A stretch of DNA of 64,000 bases from positions 13,369,001 to 13,433,000 of the forward strand of contig NC_091247.1 of the NCBI RefSeq assembly GCF_042477335.2, in the 5' to 3' direction. Below are positions 1 to 10,540 of the stretch, piece by piece; the first letter of the stretch is position 1, and every line of letters begins with the position of its first letter. The translations under genes and the position numbers were made by a program. Under the pieces are notes generated by a model, which saw nothing but the letters and a program-made list of their open reading frames with translations, searched no databases and was not told the DNA's origin. This DNA is from Ovis canadensis. Taxonomy: Eukaryota > Chordata > Mammalia > Artiodactyla > Bovidae.

Positions 1-140
1 CCCCTAGAAGGAAATGGCAACCCACTCCGGTACTCTTGCCTGGGCAATCCCGTGGACGGAGAAGCCTGGTAGGCTACAGTCCATGGGGTCACAAAGAGTC
101 AGACATGACTGAGTGACTTCACTTTCACGTTTCATTTTCA
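1..140 (+). mobile_element. Bov-tA/Bov-A SINE, 3' part, cut by the window edge
   Basis: The stretch has the usual Bov-A body (GGAAATGGCAACCCACTCC, then CATGGGGTCACAAAGAGTC and GACATGACTGAGTGACTTCA) in plus orientation. The tRNA-like head would lie outside the window. It ends just before the 5' flank of the first receptor gene. Confidence 0.85.
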
Positions 141-398
141 AGGAAGATTCAACTCTGGTCTTCCTCAAAACTTCTTGCTATCAATATAAGAAGCATGGGA
201 AGTCTTAGAGTTAAGAAGGAAGGGCAAGTTCAAGGACCACAAAGGTGACAAGTTGCCTATGTGGTAGCTGGTCACAACACTATAGGTAGAAAGTGAAGGT
301 GGGAAGAAGCACAGACTTGTTGGCTTGTTGATGGTTTCAGTCATGGAGATGTGTGTTACATTATGTGAGTCTTCTCTATTTTAGTTGGCTCTATGATC
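141..398 (+). promoter_or_regulatory. 5' flank of OR-1 with a candidate splice acceptor
   Basis: This flank is shared with OR-2 (18935-19190), including the stretch around 210-270 and the bases just before the ATG. A pyrimidine-rich run ending in AG at 383-384 lies 14 bases before the ATG, at the same distance as in OR-2. OR genes commonly have untranslated 5' exons spliced to one coding exon, so this is a plausible acceptor. A promoter itself is not recognisable by eye. Acceptor use is inference. Confidence 0.45.
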
Positions 399-1331
399 AT
401 GGAAATACTCAACCAAACCAGCAGTGTCTCTGAGTTCATCCTCCTGGGGCTCTCCTCCCGGCCTGAGGACCAGAAGCCACTCTTCATCCTCTTCCTCATC
501 ATATACCTGGTCACCATAACAGGGAATGTGCTCACCATCCTGGCCGTCCGCTCTGACCCCCATCTGCACACCCCCATGTATTTCTTCTTGAGTGTCCTGT
601 CTTTCACTGACATTTGGTATACAACAAGCATTGTCCCCAAGATGCTAGTTGACTTCCTGTCAGAGAAGAAGACCATCTCCTATGCCGGGTGTCTGACTCA
701 AATGTATTTTATATATGTTTTGGCTAACATTGACAGCTGTCTTCTTGTAGTCATGGCCTTTGACCGCTATGTGGCCATCTGTGACCCCTTCCATTATGTC
801 ACCATCATGAACCACCGCCGCTGTGTTCTGCTGGTGGCCTTCTCCTGCTCATTGCCTCATGTCCACTCACTCCTCCACATACTTTTGCTGAATCAGCTTA
901 CCTTCTGCAACTCCAATGTTGTCCACCACTTCCTCTGAGACATCAACCCTCTGCTGAAATTGTCCTGCTCCTCCATATTTGTCAACGATCTCACAATAAA
1001 GACAGAAGGACTGGTTGTTTTGGTGACCCCCTTCCTATGCATTGGTTTCTCCTATGTGCGAATCTTCATTTCAGTTCTCCGGATCCCCTCAGCTGCAGGG
1101 AAATGCAAAGCCTTCTCCACCTGTGGCTCCCATGTGACTGCGGTAATCCTGTTTTATGGAAGCATCTTTTATGTCTATTTACAGCCCTTGTCCAGCTACA
1201 CTGTTCAGGACCGAGTGGCTACAATTGTCTACACGGTTCTGTCCTCCATGCTCAATCCTTTCATCTACAGTCTGAGAAACAAAGACATGAAGAGGGGCCT
1301 GGGGAAGCTGATGGCCAGGAGGAAATCCTAG
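399..1331 (+). pseudogene. OR1L: Olfactory receptor OR-1, OR1L type, one premature stop
   Basis: A seven-transmembrane odorant receptor gene of 310 codons, the same length as OR-3. Visible family marks: N-glycosylation site NQTS near the N-terminus, GN in TM1, PMYFFL before TM2, MAFDRYVAICDP at the end of TM3, KAFSTCGSH in TM6 and [11 protein letters not shown] in TM7. The frame is continuous apart from one TGA at 936-938, where the other copies have TGT for Cys180, a conserved extracellular-loop-2 cysteine. A product would stop after TM4. An upstream in-frame ATG lies at 393; I prefer 399 because it matches the MERLNQTS start of the other copies. Everything else looks functional, so the stop may be recent or polymorphic. 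It is the first of six tandem copies on this strand. Subfamily assignment rests on remembered OR1L1/OR1L3 sequences (the SSRPEDQKPLF motif). Confidence 0.9.
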
Positions 1332-1774
1332 CCAGAAGCTTTTTGGACATGTTCATGGGTGTTTCTGCTGGTTTCTGATATACACAACAAACTCTTGTAA
1401 GTTAGCAGGTATAAATCACATGTGTCATTGATGTTTGATTGTGCTCATTTCTTTAATGTTCAGCTATAAACTACTGAGACTCTATTATGATTAGTAATAG
1501 GCTCAAGTTCTACCAAAGTCCTGATTCCAGTTTTCATATATCTATATCTCTCTTCCTACTGAAAGGTTGCACATGCTACGAGCCATGTGCGATGCTGGGA
1601 CTCATGCCTCTGGAGGAGAGAATTCAATCTGGGGCCAGAGATGAGGCTTGATCACTAGAAGCTTTTGTGTAATAAACTTTTACTAATGTATGAAAGAGAT
1701 AGAGAAAGCTTCTGACATAGACATCAGAAGGAGACAGAAAGAGTGCCCCCTTGTTAGTTTTTAGCAAAGGGGTA

Positions 1775-2690
1775 TAATATCAATAACCTCAGATATGCAG
1801 ATGTCACCACCCTTATGGCAGAAAGTGAAGAGGAACTAAAAAGCCTCTTGATGAAAGTAAAAGAAGAGAGTGAGAAAGTTGGCTTAAAGCTCAACATTCA
1901 GAAAATGAAGATCATGGCATCTGGCCCCATCACTTCATGGGAAATAGATGGGGAAACAGTGGAAACAGTGTCAGACTTTATTTTTTGTGGCACCAAAATC
2001 ACTGCAGATGGTGACTGCAGCCATGATATTAAAAGACGTTTACTCCTCAGAAAGAAAGTTATGACCAACCTAGACAGCATATTAAAAAACAGAGACATTA
2101 CTTTGCCAACAAAGGTCTGTCTAGTCAAGGCTATGGTTTTTCCAGTAGTCAGATATGGATATGAGAGTTGGACTGTGAAGAAAACTGAGTGCCGAAGAAC
2201 TGATGCTTTTTTTTTTTGTTAGTCAGCTGATTTTTGTTTTGTTTTGTTTTAATATAAATTTATTTATTTTAATTGGAGGTTAATTACTTTACAATAAAGG
2301 AATTGAATTGATGCTTTTGAACTGTGGTGTTGGAGAAGATTCTAGAGTGTCCCTTGGACTGCAAGGAGATCCAACCAGTCCATCCTAAAGGAGATCAGTC
2401 CTGGGTGTTCATTGGAAGGACTGATGCTGAAGCTGAAACTCCAATACATTGGTCACCTCATGTGAAGAGTTGACTTATTGGAAAAGACTCTGATGCTAGG
2501 AGGGATTGGGGACAGGAGGAGAAGAGGACGACAGAGGATGAGATGGCTGGGTGGCATAACCAACTCGATGCACATGAGTTTGGGTAAACTCCGGGAGTTG
2601 GTGATGGACAGGGAGGCCTGGCGTGCTTCAATTCATGGGGTCACAAAGAGTCAAACATGACTGAGCGACTGAACTGAACTGATACACCTA
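1775..2690 (+). mobile_element. BovB LINE, 3' part
   Basis: A 5'-truncated BovB. The reading frame around 1790 gives NNLRYADVTTLMAES, the reverse transcriptase catalytic box with the second Asp of YADD replaced by Val. The element then runs through the DGDCSH and VRYGYESWTVKK regions to the typical GACTGAGCGACTGAACTGAACTGA tail. It lies inside the LTR fossil and is itself interrupted by a bovine L1 tail at 2211-2308. Inactive. Confidence 0.9.
2211..2308 (-). mobile_element. Bovine L1 3' tail inserted into BovB
   Basis: Poly-T, a short T-rich spacer, then the reverse complement of the bovine L1 3' end (ATAAATTTATTTATTTTAAT, GGAGGTTAATTACTTTACAA). It is flanked by TGATGCTTTT at 2201-2210 and 2309-2318, a 10-base target-site duplication. 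The host BovB resumes exactly after the second copy. Confidence 0.85.
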
Positions 2691-3105
2691 TTAACAAGCT
2701 GCTAATAAGAGAGAGGAAACACCTCAAAACTGAGAGAGTTGCACCAGGCCTCTCACCCACAACATGCATTTTAAGATAGTGTTGGCACAAGGTGAGTCAT
2801 CCCCAGCCATAAAACAATTGATATGAATCTTGAAGAAAGGCAGACTTCTAAGAAAATACATAGTTTATTAACAAGCTAAGGAAAGACACTTACATGAGAA
2901 AAATGCATTGGTTAGCTCAAGGTTTGAGATAAAGTTAAGTTCAGGTGGAACCAGTCATCGCCATGGTGGAACCAATGGTTCAGGTGGTTCAGGTGGAACC
3001 AATTCTGTGTCGCAACACAGAATTAAAAGAAACTTCTTTAATTTTGTGTAGAGGAGGAAAAAAAATGTCTGCCACTTGCGGTTTGTTTCCTCCTGCCTCT
3101 TGGGG

Positions 3106-3385
3106 CAGAGACGGTAATGGCACCCCACTCCCGTACTCTTGCTTGGAAAATCCCATGGATGGAGGAGCCTGGTAGGCTGTAGTCCATGGGATCGTGAAGA
3201 GTCAGACACAACTGAGCGACTTCACTTTCACTTTTCACTTTCATACATTGGAGAAGGAAATGGCAACCCACTCCAGTATTCTTGCCTGGAGAATCCTGGG
3301 GATGGGGGAGCCTGGTGGGCTGCCATCTATGGGGTCGCACAGAGTCGGACACAACTGAAGCGACTTAGCAGCAGCAGCAGCAGCA
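3106..3385 (+). mobile_element. Bov-A2 SINE (dimer) with CAG-repeat tail
   Basis: Two Bov-A monomers in tandem (about 3106-3245 and 3246-3370) followed by (CAG)n. Flanked by GCCTCTTGGGG at 3095-3105 and 3386-3396, an 11-base perfect target-site duplication. It sits in the LTR fossil. Confidence 0.92.
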
Positions 3386-3410
3386 GCCTCTTGGGGACCT
3401 CTGGCCTTCC

Positions 3411-4112
3411 TCAGTTCAGTTCAGTTCAGTCACTAAGTTGTGTCCGATTCTACGACCCCATGGACAGCAGCAAGACAGGCCTCCCTGTCCATCACCAACT
3501 CCCGGAGTTTACTCAGACTCATGTCCATCGAGTTGGTGATGCCATCCAATCATTTCATCCTGTCGTCCGCTTCTCCTCCCACCTTCAATCTTTCCAAGCA
3601 TCAGAGTCTTTTCAAATGAGTCAGTTCTTCGCATCAGGTGGCCAAATTATTGGAGTTTCAGCTTTAGCATCAGTCCTTCCAATGAATGTTCAGGACTGAT
3701 TTCCTTTAAATTGACTGGTTGGATCTCCTTGCAGTCCAAGGGACTCTCACGAGTCTTCTCCAGCACCACAGTTCAAAAGTATCAGTTCTTCGGCACTCAG
3801 CTTTCTTTATAGTCCAACTCTCACATTCATACATGACTACTGGAAAAATCATAGCTTTGACTACATGGACCTTTGTTAGCTAAGTAATGTTTCTGTTTTT
3901 TAATATGCTGTCTAGGTTGGTCATAACTTTTCTTCCAAGGAGGAAGCGTCTTGTAATTTCATGGCTGCAATCACCATCTACAGTGATTTTGGAGCCCCCA
4001 AAATAAAGTCTGTCACTGTTTCCATTGTTTTCCCATCTATTTGCCATGAAGTGTTGGGACCAGATGCTATGATCTCAGTTTTCTGAATGTTGAGTTCTAA
4101 GCCAACTTTTTC
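3411..4112 (-). mobile_element. BovB LINE, 3' fragment
   Basis: Starts at the (CAGTT)n end, which is the element's 3' end in reverse, and runs through the reverse-complement BovB C-terminal region. Homology to other copies breaks off after about 4112, where LTR-like sequence resumes. 5'-truncated, no long frame. Confidence 0.88.
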
Positions 4113-5149
4113 AGACTCCCTACCAAGGCTTTAACACTCTCACTACCTTTCTCTTCTCCAGGAACCCACATCTTTATTCATTTGCTCTAAGTGCTGTTGA
4201 AACCTTTGTCTTCCCACAAAGTTTCCTGAAACTTGTTTATATCTGACCAATGACTTTTGATTCCCTTAATATCCTTCAGTTTTCAGTGTAATTTCTGTGA
4301 TTAACTTTTTGAAAGTCATTGCAGTGATTCAGAAAGAGAGAAGGAGAGAGATAGAGACAAGATTGAGGCTCTTATAAAACTGAAACTTCCACCAAGTGAG
4401 CAATGTGCCTAGTGTAACAGTTACACAGAGATTGTGCCTCTTCCTTCTTCCATATTTTTGACAGCAGAATGTTCTGGGTTCTGCAGTCATCAAAAGCCTA
4501 ACTCTTAGCCCCACTTAGCCAAGTGACCTGGTAGTTCAGTACTCAACTGCCCTGATAATCAGGCCAGGGTGCATGGGGCTGAGTTGCCTCTGGGCCTTTA
4601 ACCTGGTCATCTGGTATTTGTGCCTCCAGGCACTGGTGTTATCCTTTCTCTTAGCTTCAGTTTCCCTTAGAGATTCCCCTATTGCCACCATCATTACCAT
4701 CCAGATCTTCCTGTGCCCCAGGAAAGAGTTGTTATATGAAATTAGAATTAATTATTCTAAGGAAAATATTAAAACTCATAAGTGAATGTTAAATGCAAAC
4801 AAAACTAGGAGCTTCTTGAACCAGACAGAGACATACTGGGGTGCTCTGGGAAGTAGAGTTATCTAGGCAAGGACTTTTTTCTGTTCACTTTGTTTCTTCC
4901 TTTATTTTCTATTATTACTCAGTGATTTTAGACTTTATTTTTTAATCTGAATATTTTATCATTTATTATTCTTCCTGAACCTATTATTCAATAGGTCTCA
5001 TGTGGGCCTGTGAATCTGAATTTTAAGGAGCACCTCCTAGAAAGACTAATCTGGACTTTTTGTGGGAAACTGCATGACTGAAAATTTCTGACCACTCCCT
5101 ATGTCCTGCTCTTTGTATTTCTGGACTTATGTTTTTAGTAATCCTATAA

Positions 5150-5398
5150 TCTACATGTATACAGATACTCACTGATTGCAGCATTTTTCATAATAGAAAA
5201 AATTAGAAAAGTTAGAAATAATCTAAAAGCCTATCAATAGAGAGATAGATAAACAGTGGTTCAGTTTTTCCATAGAAAGAAATGACATATAATAGGTACA
5301 AATAAGGAGGTATATCTCTAGCACTGACCTGAAAAGGCATTATGAATATACACCAAAATGTTTATAAGTAAACCTATATGGTAAAAAAATAAATAAAA
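5150..5398 (+). mobile_element. Old L1 fragment (L1M type), shared by the units
   Basis: Resembles the L1 3' motif in which a phrase like CCTATCAATAGAGAGATAGATAAA is followed by a tract ending in GGTATATCTCTAGCACTGACC. The same fragment lies in sister units near 22880-23120 and 39830-40060, so it predates the duplications. Exact subfamily not determined. Confidence 0.5.
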
Positions 5399-5403
5399 GT
5401 GTG

Positions 5404-5434
<31 letters not shown>

Positions 5435-5470
5435 CTGTGTGTCTGTGTGTCTGTGTATGTGTGTGAGGGT
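5399..5470. repeat. (TG)n microsatellite with TCTG interruptions
   Basis: Alternating TG/TA dinucleotides with regular TCTG variants. The sister unit at 40087-40113 has a shorter TG run passing into a G-rich tract, so the site is ancestral and length-variable. Confidence 0.9.
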
Positions 5471-5533
5471 ACATTTTTGTGTATCTGGTGAAATTATATA
5501 CCAAGTAAGAAAATATACCCTTATAAACACACA

Positions 5534-8500
5534 GTTCAGTTCAGTCACTCAGTCATGTCCAACTCTTTGCAACTCCATGGACTACAGCACGGCAGTCCTG
5601 TCCATCAAAAACTCCTGGAATTTACTCAAACTCATGTCTACTGAGTCAGTGATGCCATGCAACCATCTTATCCTCTGTCGTCCCCTTCTCCTCCTGCCCT
5701 CAATCTTTCCCAGCATCAGGGTCTTTCAAATGAGTCAGTTCTTCACATCAGGTGGCCAAAGAACTGGAGTTTCAGCTTCAACATCAGTCCCTCCAATGAA
5801 TATTCAGGACTGATTTCCTTTAGGATGGACTGGATGGATCTCCTTGCAGTCCAAGGGACTCTCAAGGGTATTCTACAATACCACAGTTCAAAATAATCAA
5901 CTCTTTGGCGCTCAGTTTTCTTCATAGTTCAACTCTCACATCCATGCATGACTACTGGAAAAACCATAGCCTTGACTAGATGGATCTTTGTCGGCAAAGT
6001 AATGTCTCTGTTTTTTAATATGTTCTCTAGGTTGGTCATAACTTTCCTTCCAAGGAGTAAGTGTCTTTTAATTTCATGGCTGCAGTCTCCATCTGCAGTG
6101 ATTTTGGAGCCTAAAAAATTAAAGTCTCTCACTGTTTCCACTGTTTGCCCATCTATTTCCCATGAAGTGATGGGACTAGAGGCCATGATCTTAGTTTTCT
6201 GAATGTTGAAATTTAAGCTAACTTTTTCACTCTCCTCTTTCACTTTCATCAAGAGGCTGTCTAGTTCTTCTTCACTTTCTGCCATAAGGGTGGTGTCCTC
6301 TGCATATCTGAGGTTATTGATATTTCTCCCGGCAATCTTGATTCCAGCTTGTGCTTCATCCAGCCCAGCATTTCTCATGATGTACTCTGCATATAAGTTA
6401 AATAAGCAGGGTGACAGTATACAGCCTTGACGTTCTCCTTTTTCTTATTTGGAACCAGTCTGTTGTTACATGTCTAGTTCTAGCTGTTGCTTCCTGACCT
6501 GCATACAGATTTCTCAAGAGGCAGTTCAGGTGATCTGATATTCCCATCTCTTAAAGAATTTCCCACAGTTTTTGTGATCCACACAGTCAAAGGCTTTGGC
6601 ATAGTCAATAAAGCAGAAATAGATGTTTTTCTGGAACTCTCTTGCTTTATCCATGATCCAGCATATATTGGAAATTTGATCTCTGGTACCTCTGTCTTTT
6701 CTAAAACCAGCTTGAACATCTGGAAGTTCATGGTTCACGTATTGCTGAAGCCTGGCTTGGAGAATTTTGAGCATTACCTTACTAGCATGTGAGATGAGTG
6801 CAATTGTGCAGTAGTTTGAGCATTCTTTGGCATTGCCTTTCTTTGGGACTGGAATGAAAACTGACCTTTTCCAGTCCTGTGGCCACTGCAGAGTTTTCCA
6901 AATTTCCTGGCATATTGAGTGCAGCACTTTCACAGCATCATCTTTTAGGATTTGAAACAGCTCCACTGGAATTCCATCACCTCCACTAGCTTTGTTTGTA
7001 GTGATACTTTCTAAGGCCCACTTAACTTCATATTCCAGGATGTCTGGCTGTAGGTGAGTGATCACACCATCATGATTATCTGGGTCATGAAGATTTTTTT
7101 TGTACAGTTCTTCTGTGTTCCCTGCCACCTCTTCTTAATATCTTCTGCTTCTGTTAGGTCCATACCATTTCTGTCCTGTATTGAACCAATCTTTGCATGA
7201 AATGTTCCCTTTGTATCTCTAATTTTCTTGAAGAGATCTCTAGTCTTTCCCATTCTGTTGTTTTCCTCTATTTCTTTGCACTGATCACTGAGGAAGGCTT
7301 TCTTATCTCTCTTGCTATTCTTTGGAACTCTGCATTCAGATGCTTATATCTTTCCTTTTCTCCTTTGCTTTTCACTTCTCTTCTTTTCACAGCTATTTGT
7401 AAGGCCTCCCTAGACAGCCATTTTGCTTTTTTGCATTTCTTTTTCTTGCAGATGGTCTTGATCCCTGTCTTCGGTACAATGCCAGGTACCTCCATCCATA
7501 GTTCGTCAGGCACTCTATCAGATCTAGTCCCTTGAATCTATTTCTCACTTCCACTGTATAATCATAAGGGGTATGATTTAGGTCATACCTGAATAGTCTA
7601 GTGGTTTTCCCTACTTTCTTCAACTTAAGTCTGAATTTGGCAATAAGGAGTTCATGATCTGAGCCACAGTCAGCTCCCGGTCTTGTTTTTGCTGACTGTA
7701 TAGAGCTTCTCCATCTTTGGCTGCAAAGAATATAATCAATCTGATTTCACTGTTGCTTCCTTCATACTGTTCATATTGTTCATGGAGTTCTCAAGGCAAG
7801 AATACTGAAGTGGTTTGCCATTCCCTTCTCCAGTGGACCACATTTTGTCAGAACTCTCCACCATGACCTGTCTGTCTTGGGTAGCCCTACATGGCATGGC
7901 TTAGTTTCATTGAGTTATACAAGGCTGTGGTCCACGTGATTAGATTGCTTAGTTTTCTGTGACTGTGGTATCAGTCTGTCTGCCTTTAATGCCCTCTCTC
8001 AGCATGTACCATCTTAGTGGGGTTTCTCTTACCTTGGACTTTGGGTCTCTTTATGGCTGCTCCAGCAAAGCACAACCACTGCTCCTTAACTTGGACATGA
8101 CTTATCTCCTCGTGGCCACCACTCCTGACCTTGGACGCGGGGTATGTCCTCTTGGCCGCTGGCTGCTCCAGTGTCGTGCAGCCACCGCTCGCTGCTCTAG
8201 CTCTTTAGTTCTGTAAACCATGTTGGGCCATGCTCAGTAATTCTTTAATCCAATATTCTGTTGATGGGTGGAGCTGCATTCCCTCCCTGCTATTTATCTG
8301 GGGCCAAACTATGGCTTCCCTGGTGGCTCAGAGGTTTAAGCATCTGCTGGCAATGCGGGAGACCCAGGTTCGATTCCTGGGTCAGGAAGATCCCCTGGAG
8401 AAGGAAATGGCAACTCACTCCAGTATTCCTGCCTGGAGATTCCCATGGATGGAGGAGCCTGGTAGGCTACAGTTCACAGGGTCACAAACAGTCAGAGATG

Positions 8501-9165
8501 ACTGAGTGACTTCACTTCACTCACTAAACTATGGAGGATGTAATGAAGATAATGGTGACAGTCTTCAAAATATCCCAAGTATGTACTACTATATTCAGTA
8601 CCCCCAACCCTGCAGCAGGCCATCACTGACCCACACCTCCACTGGAGACTCCTTGGTGCTCACAGGCAAGTCTGGGTCAATTTCTTGCGGGGTCACTGCT
8701 CCTTTCTCCTGGGTCCTTGTACCCTCCAAGAGTCTATTTCCCAGTCCTGTTAAAGTTCCGGCAGCTCTGTGGTGGGGTTAATAGCAAACTCCTCCAAGAG
8801 GGCTCATGCCATACCTAAGTCTGCTGTACCCAGAGCCCCTGTTCCTGTGGCATAGAGCAGTCCACTGCTGACCCATACCTCCATAGGAGATGCTCAAACA
8901 CAGTTCTGTCTCATTCTCTATGGTGTCCCTGGATCCTGGTGCACACAAGGCTTGTTTGAGCCCTCTGAGCATCTCTTGTGGGAATGGGGTTTGAGTGTAA
9001 ATGAGAATTCACCCTTCCTACCATCTTGCTGGGGCTTCTCCTTTGCCCTTGGGTGTGGGGTATCTCCTCACAGCCATTCCAGTGCTACCATCTTACTGGG
9101 GTTTCTCTGACCTTGGACATGGGGGTATCTCTTCACAGCCGCTCCATTGCCATGCAGCTGGAGAC
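5534..9165 (-). mobile_element. Near full-length BovB LINE (reverse), inactive
   Basis: On the minus strand the element runs from a 5' end near 9165 to the (ACTGA)n 3' end at 5534, about 3.4 kb without the SINE inside it. Pieces of the ORF are clear: an RT palm stretch with [14 protein letters not shown] near 6560-6700, the catalytic box as NNLRYAEDTTLMAE near 6270-6300 (YADD changed to YAED), and the VKKAE-type C-terminus. The frame is broken several times between 5930 and 7620. A Bov-tA SINE lies in its 5' part (8315-8525). It landed in the CA-rich tract of the unit: the left flank ends in AAACACAC and the right begins ACACACAC. The OR-2 and OR-4 units lack it. Confidence 0.93.
8315..8525 (+). 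mobile_element. Bov-tA SINE inside BovB
   Basis: tRNA-derived head (CTTCCCTGGTGGCTCAGAGG with the B-box-like GGTTCGATTCC) followed by the Bov-A body. Flanked by AAACTATGG at 8306-8314 and 8526-8534, a perfect 9-base target-site duplication. BovB continues on both sides. Confidence 0.95.
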
Positions 9166-9599
9166 ACACACACATATATATATGTTCTTATACAACAAAC
9201 TAGAAATATCTTGCACAAAATGTTTTGTGCATATTTGTAACATCAGAATTTGTTAGACAGGGACCTTTTTTTGTATAAATAAAACAATCGCTAAAAAAAG
9301 TGTAATAAAATCTTTTGCTCTGCTGACCATCATTGAGTTTTGTTTTGTTTAAGCAGGAATAATATCATGTGTTTATAGTAAAGAGGTGATATAAAGGAAA
9401 TCATATCACCAGTGAGACCCTCCCATTGAATGCCCTGATTCTCATTTTGGAGAAAAGCTAGATAAAGAGGAAACAGTCAGTGCATGAAGCAACCCCACAT
9501 CTACATAACGTAGGGTTATTGCTATTAACACTTTGGGTTTGGAAGAGAAAATTCCGATCTTTACACTTTTTTCTAATACTGGCCATGGCCAAGGCTATG

Positions 9600-9718
9600 T
9601 GCCTTGAGTCAATCTGAGCAAGGTCCAAGAATTTTCATTCCTAACAAGTCCTGAGGTGATGCCACATACTGATTAAGAAACAATACTTTCAGAATCGCTA
9701 GTCTACTAGATATAATAG
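9600..9718 (+). mobile_element. MER5-type DNA transposon remnant
   Basis: Matches the remembered MER5A motif order: AGAATTTTCATTCCTAACAA, AGGTGATGCCACATAC, then a close relative of GAGAATCACTAGTCT. Non-autonomous hAT-Charlie relic. Copies in sister units at about 24085-24180 and 40650-40745. Confidence 0.6.
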
Positions 9719-9719
9719 C

Positions 9720-10540
9720 CCACTATAAACCTATTGTAATTAAGGCTATATGGATATTGGTGAAAGACTAGACAAACAAGACAGCTGCCATAAACAGAGT
9801 GCCCAGAAATACACACTCTGCCCCCCATTGTTATACATTTAACTTATGAATGAGAGACATCTTTTCTTGAATGCAGCTAACTCAGTTGAAAATTCACATG
9901 GAAAAATGAAACTTACCACACATCATGTGCAAAAATTAGTTCCTGATGAATTACAAACTTACATCAGAAAAACAAAAACTAACAGGTTTTAGGAAGTAAT
10001 CTAGAAGAATATCTCTTTTTCCTTAAGATAGTAAAGAATTTCCTTAATAAAAAACAGAAAGCACTAACCATAAAAGAAAATTGTAAATTAGACTATGTTA
10101 ATATCAAAAGACATCATAGGAGAAAAAGGCAAGTAACAGAAGAGTAAAAGATATTTGAAATTCATAAAACCAACAAAACACTCAGATTAAGAGAATATAA
10201 AGATCCCTAGAAATCAGTAAGAAAAACAGGCAAAGCAGGGGGTTGAAGGAAATGAGGCTCTCTGAAAAAGAATTCAATGAACATTTCCCCAAAGAGAAGA
10301 AAATCTAAATGACCAGTAGTCATATGAAAATATGTTGTGTTATGTTAATAATCAGAGAAATTGAAATTAAATCACAATGGGAGGCCTCCGCACACCAACA
10401 GATAACAAAAATTAAAGTTCTGGGAATAAATATTAAGGGCTTAAGAAAATATGAAGCAATATAAAATTATGCTGTTAGTAGAAATATAAATTGGTACAGT
10501 CAATTTGGGAAACTTTGCTATCATCTATATAGTACACAAC
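9720..10540 (+). mobile_element. Old L1M ORF2 fragment, cut by BovB
   Basis: Degenerate L1 ORF2 sequence: a CATGTGCAAAAATTAGTTCC-type phrase, then AATGACCAGTAGTCATATGA and a TCAGAGAAATTGAAATTAAA phrase, the familiar order in mammalian L1. Shared with 24181-26035 and 40746-41835. Here it ends where the BovB at 10541 begins, and the rest of the unit does not resume after that BovB. Confidence 0.7.

Larger units (their letters stand above)
1560..4142 (-). mobile_element. Endogenous retrovirus LTR fossil, broken up by nested LINE and SINE insertions
   Basis: LTR-like sequence occupies about 1560-1775, 2690-3105 and short pieces near 3396-3410 and 4113-4142. The rest is later insertions (BovB, bovine L1 tail, Bov-A2, BovB). 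The sister units at 21560 and 38790 run straight through this point, so it is a clean insertion. It begins TG and ends CA, with a four-base CTAC repeat on each side (1556-1559 and 4143-4146), as expected for a solo LTR of a gammaretrovirus-like family. Exact family and orientation are uncertain (reverse orientation preferred). It is a fossil with no coding part. It postdates the duplication that made the OR-1 unit, because the other copies lack it. Confidence 0.55.
1332..10540 (+). repeat. Tandem OR duplication unit, copy 1 (3' flank of OR-1 with later insertions)
   Basis: Unique-looking parts at 1332-1559, 4147-5533 and 9166-10540 match, in the same order, the 3' flanks of OR-2 (21347 on) and OR-4 (38548 on). 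The stretch starting with CTGTTGAAACCTTTG at about 4190 is also found near 21595, 32610 and, with a small deletion, 38840. These are copies of one ancestral flank. The gaps in the alignment are an LTR with nested inserts (1560-4142) and a BovB (5534-9165). No gene is seen between the repeats. Confidence 0.85.

Noticed and set aside
5415-5813. Frame running from the TG repeat into BovB
   Set aside because: Composed of microsatellite codons plus reverse BovB; no gene.
8320-8400. tRNA-like sequences at SINE heads (also near 29220, 36190 and 57205) as tRNA genes
   Set aside because: They are the tRNA-derived heads of Bov-tA SINEs, continuous with the Bov-A body and bracketed by target-site duplications.
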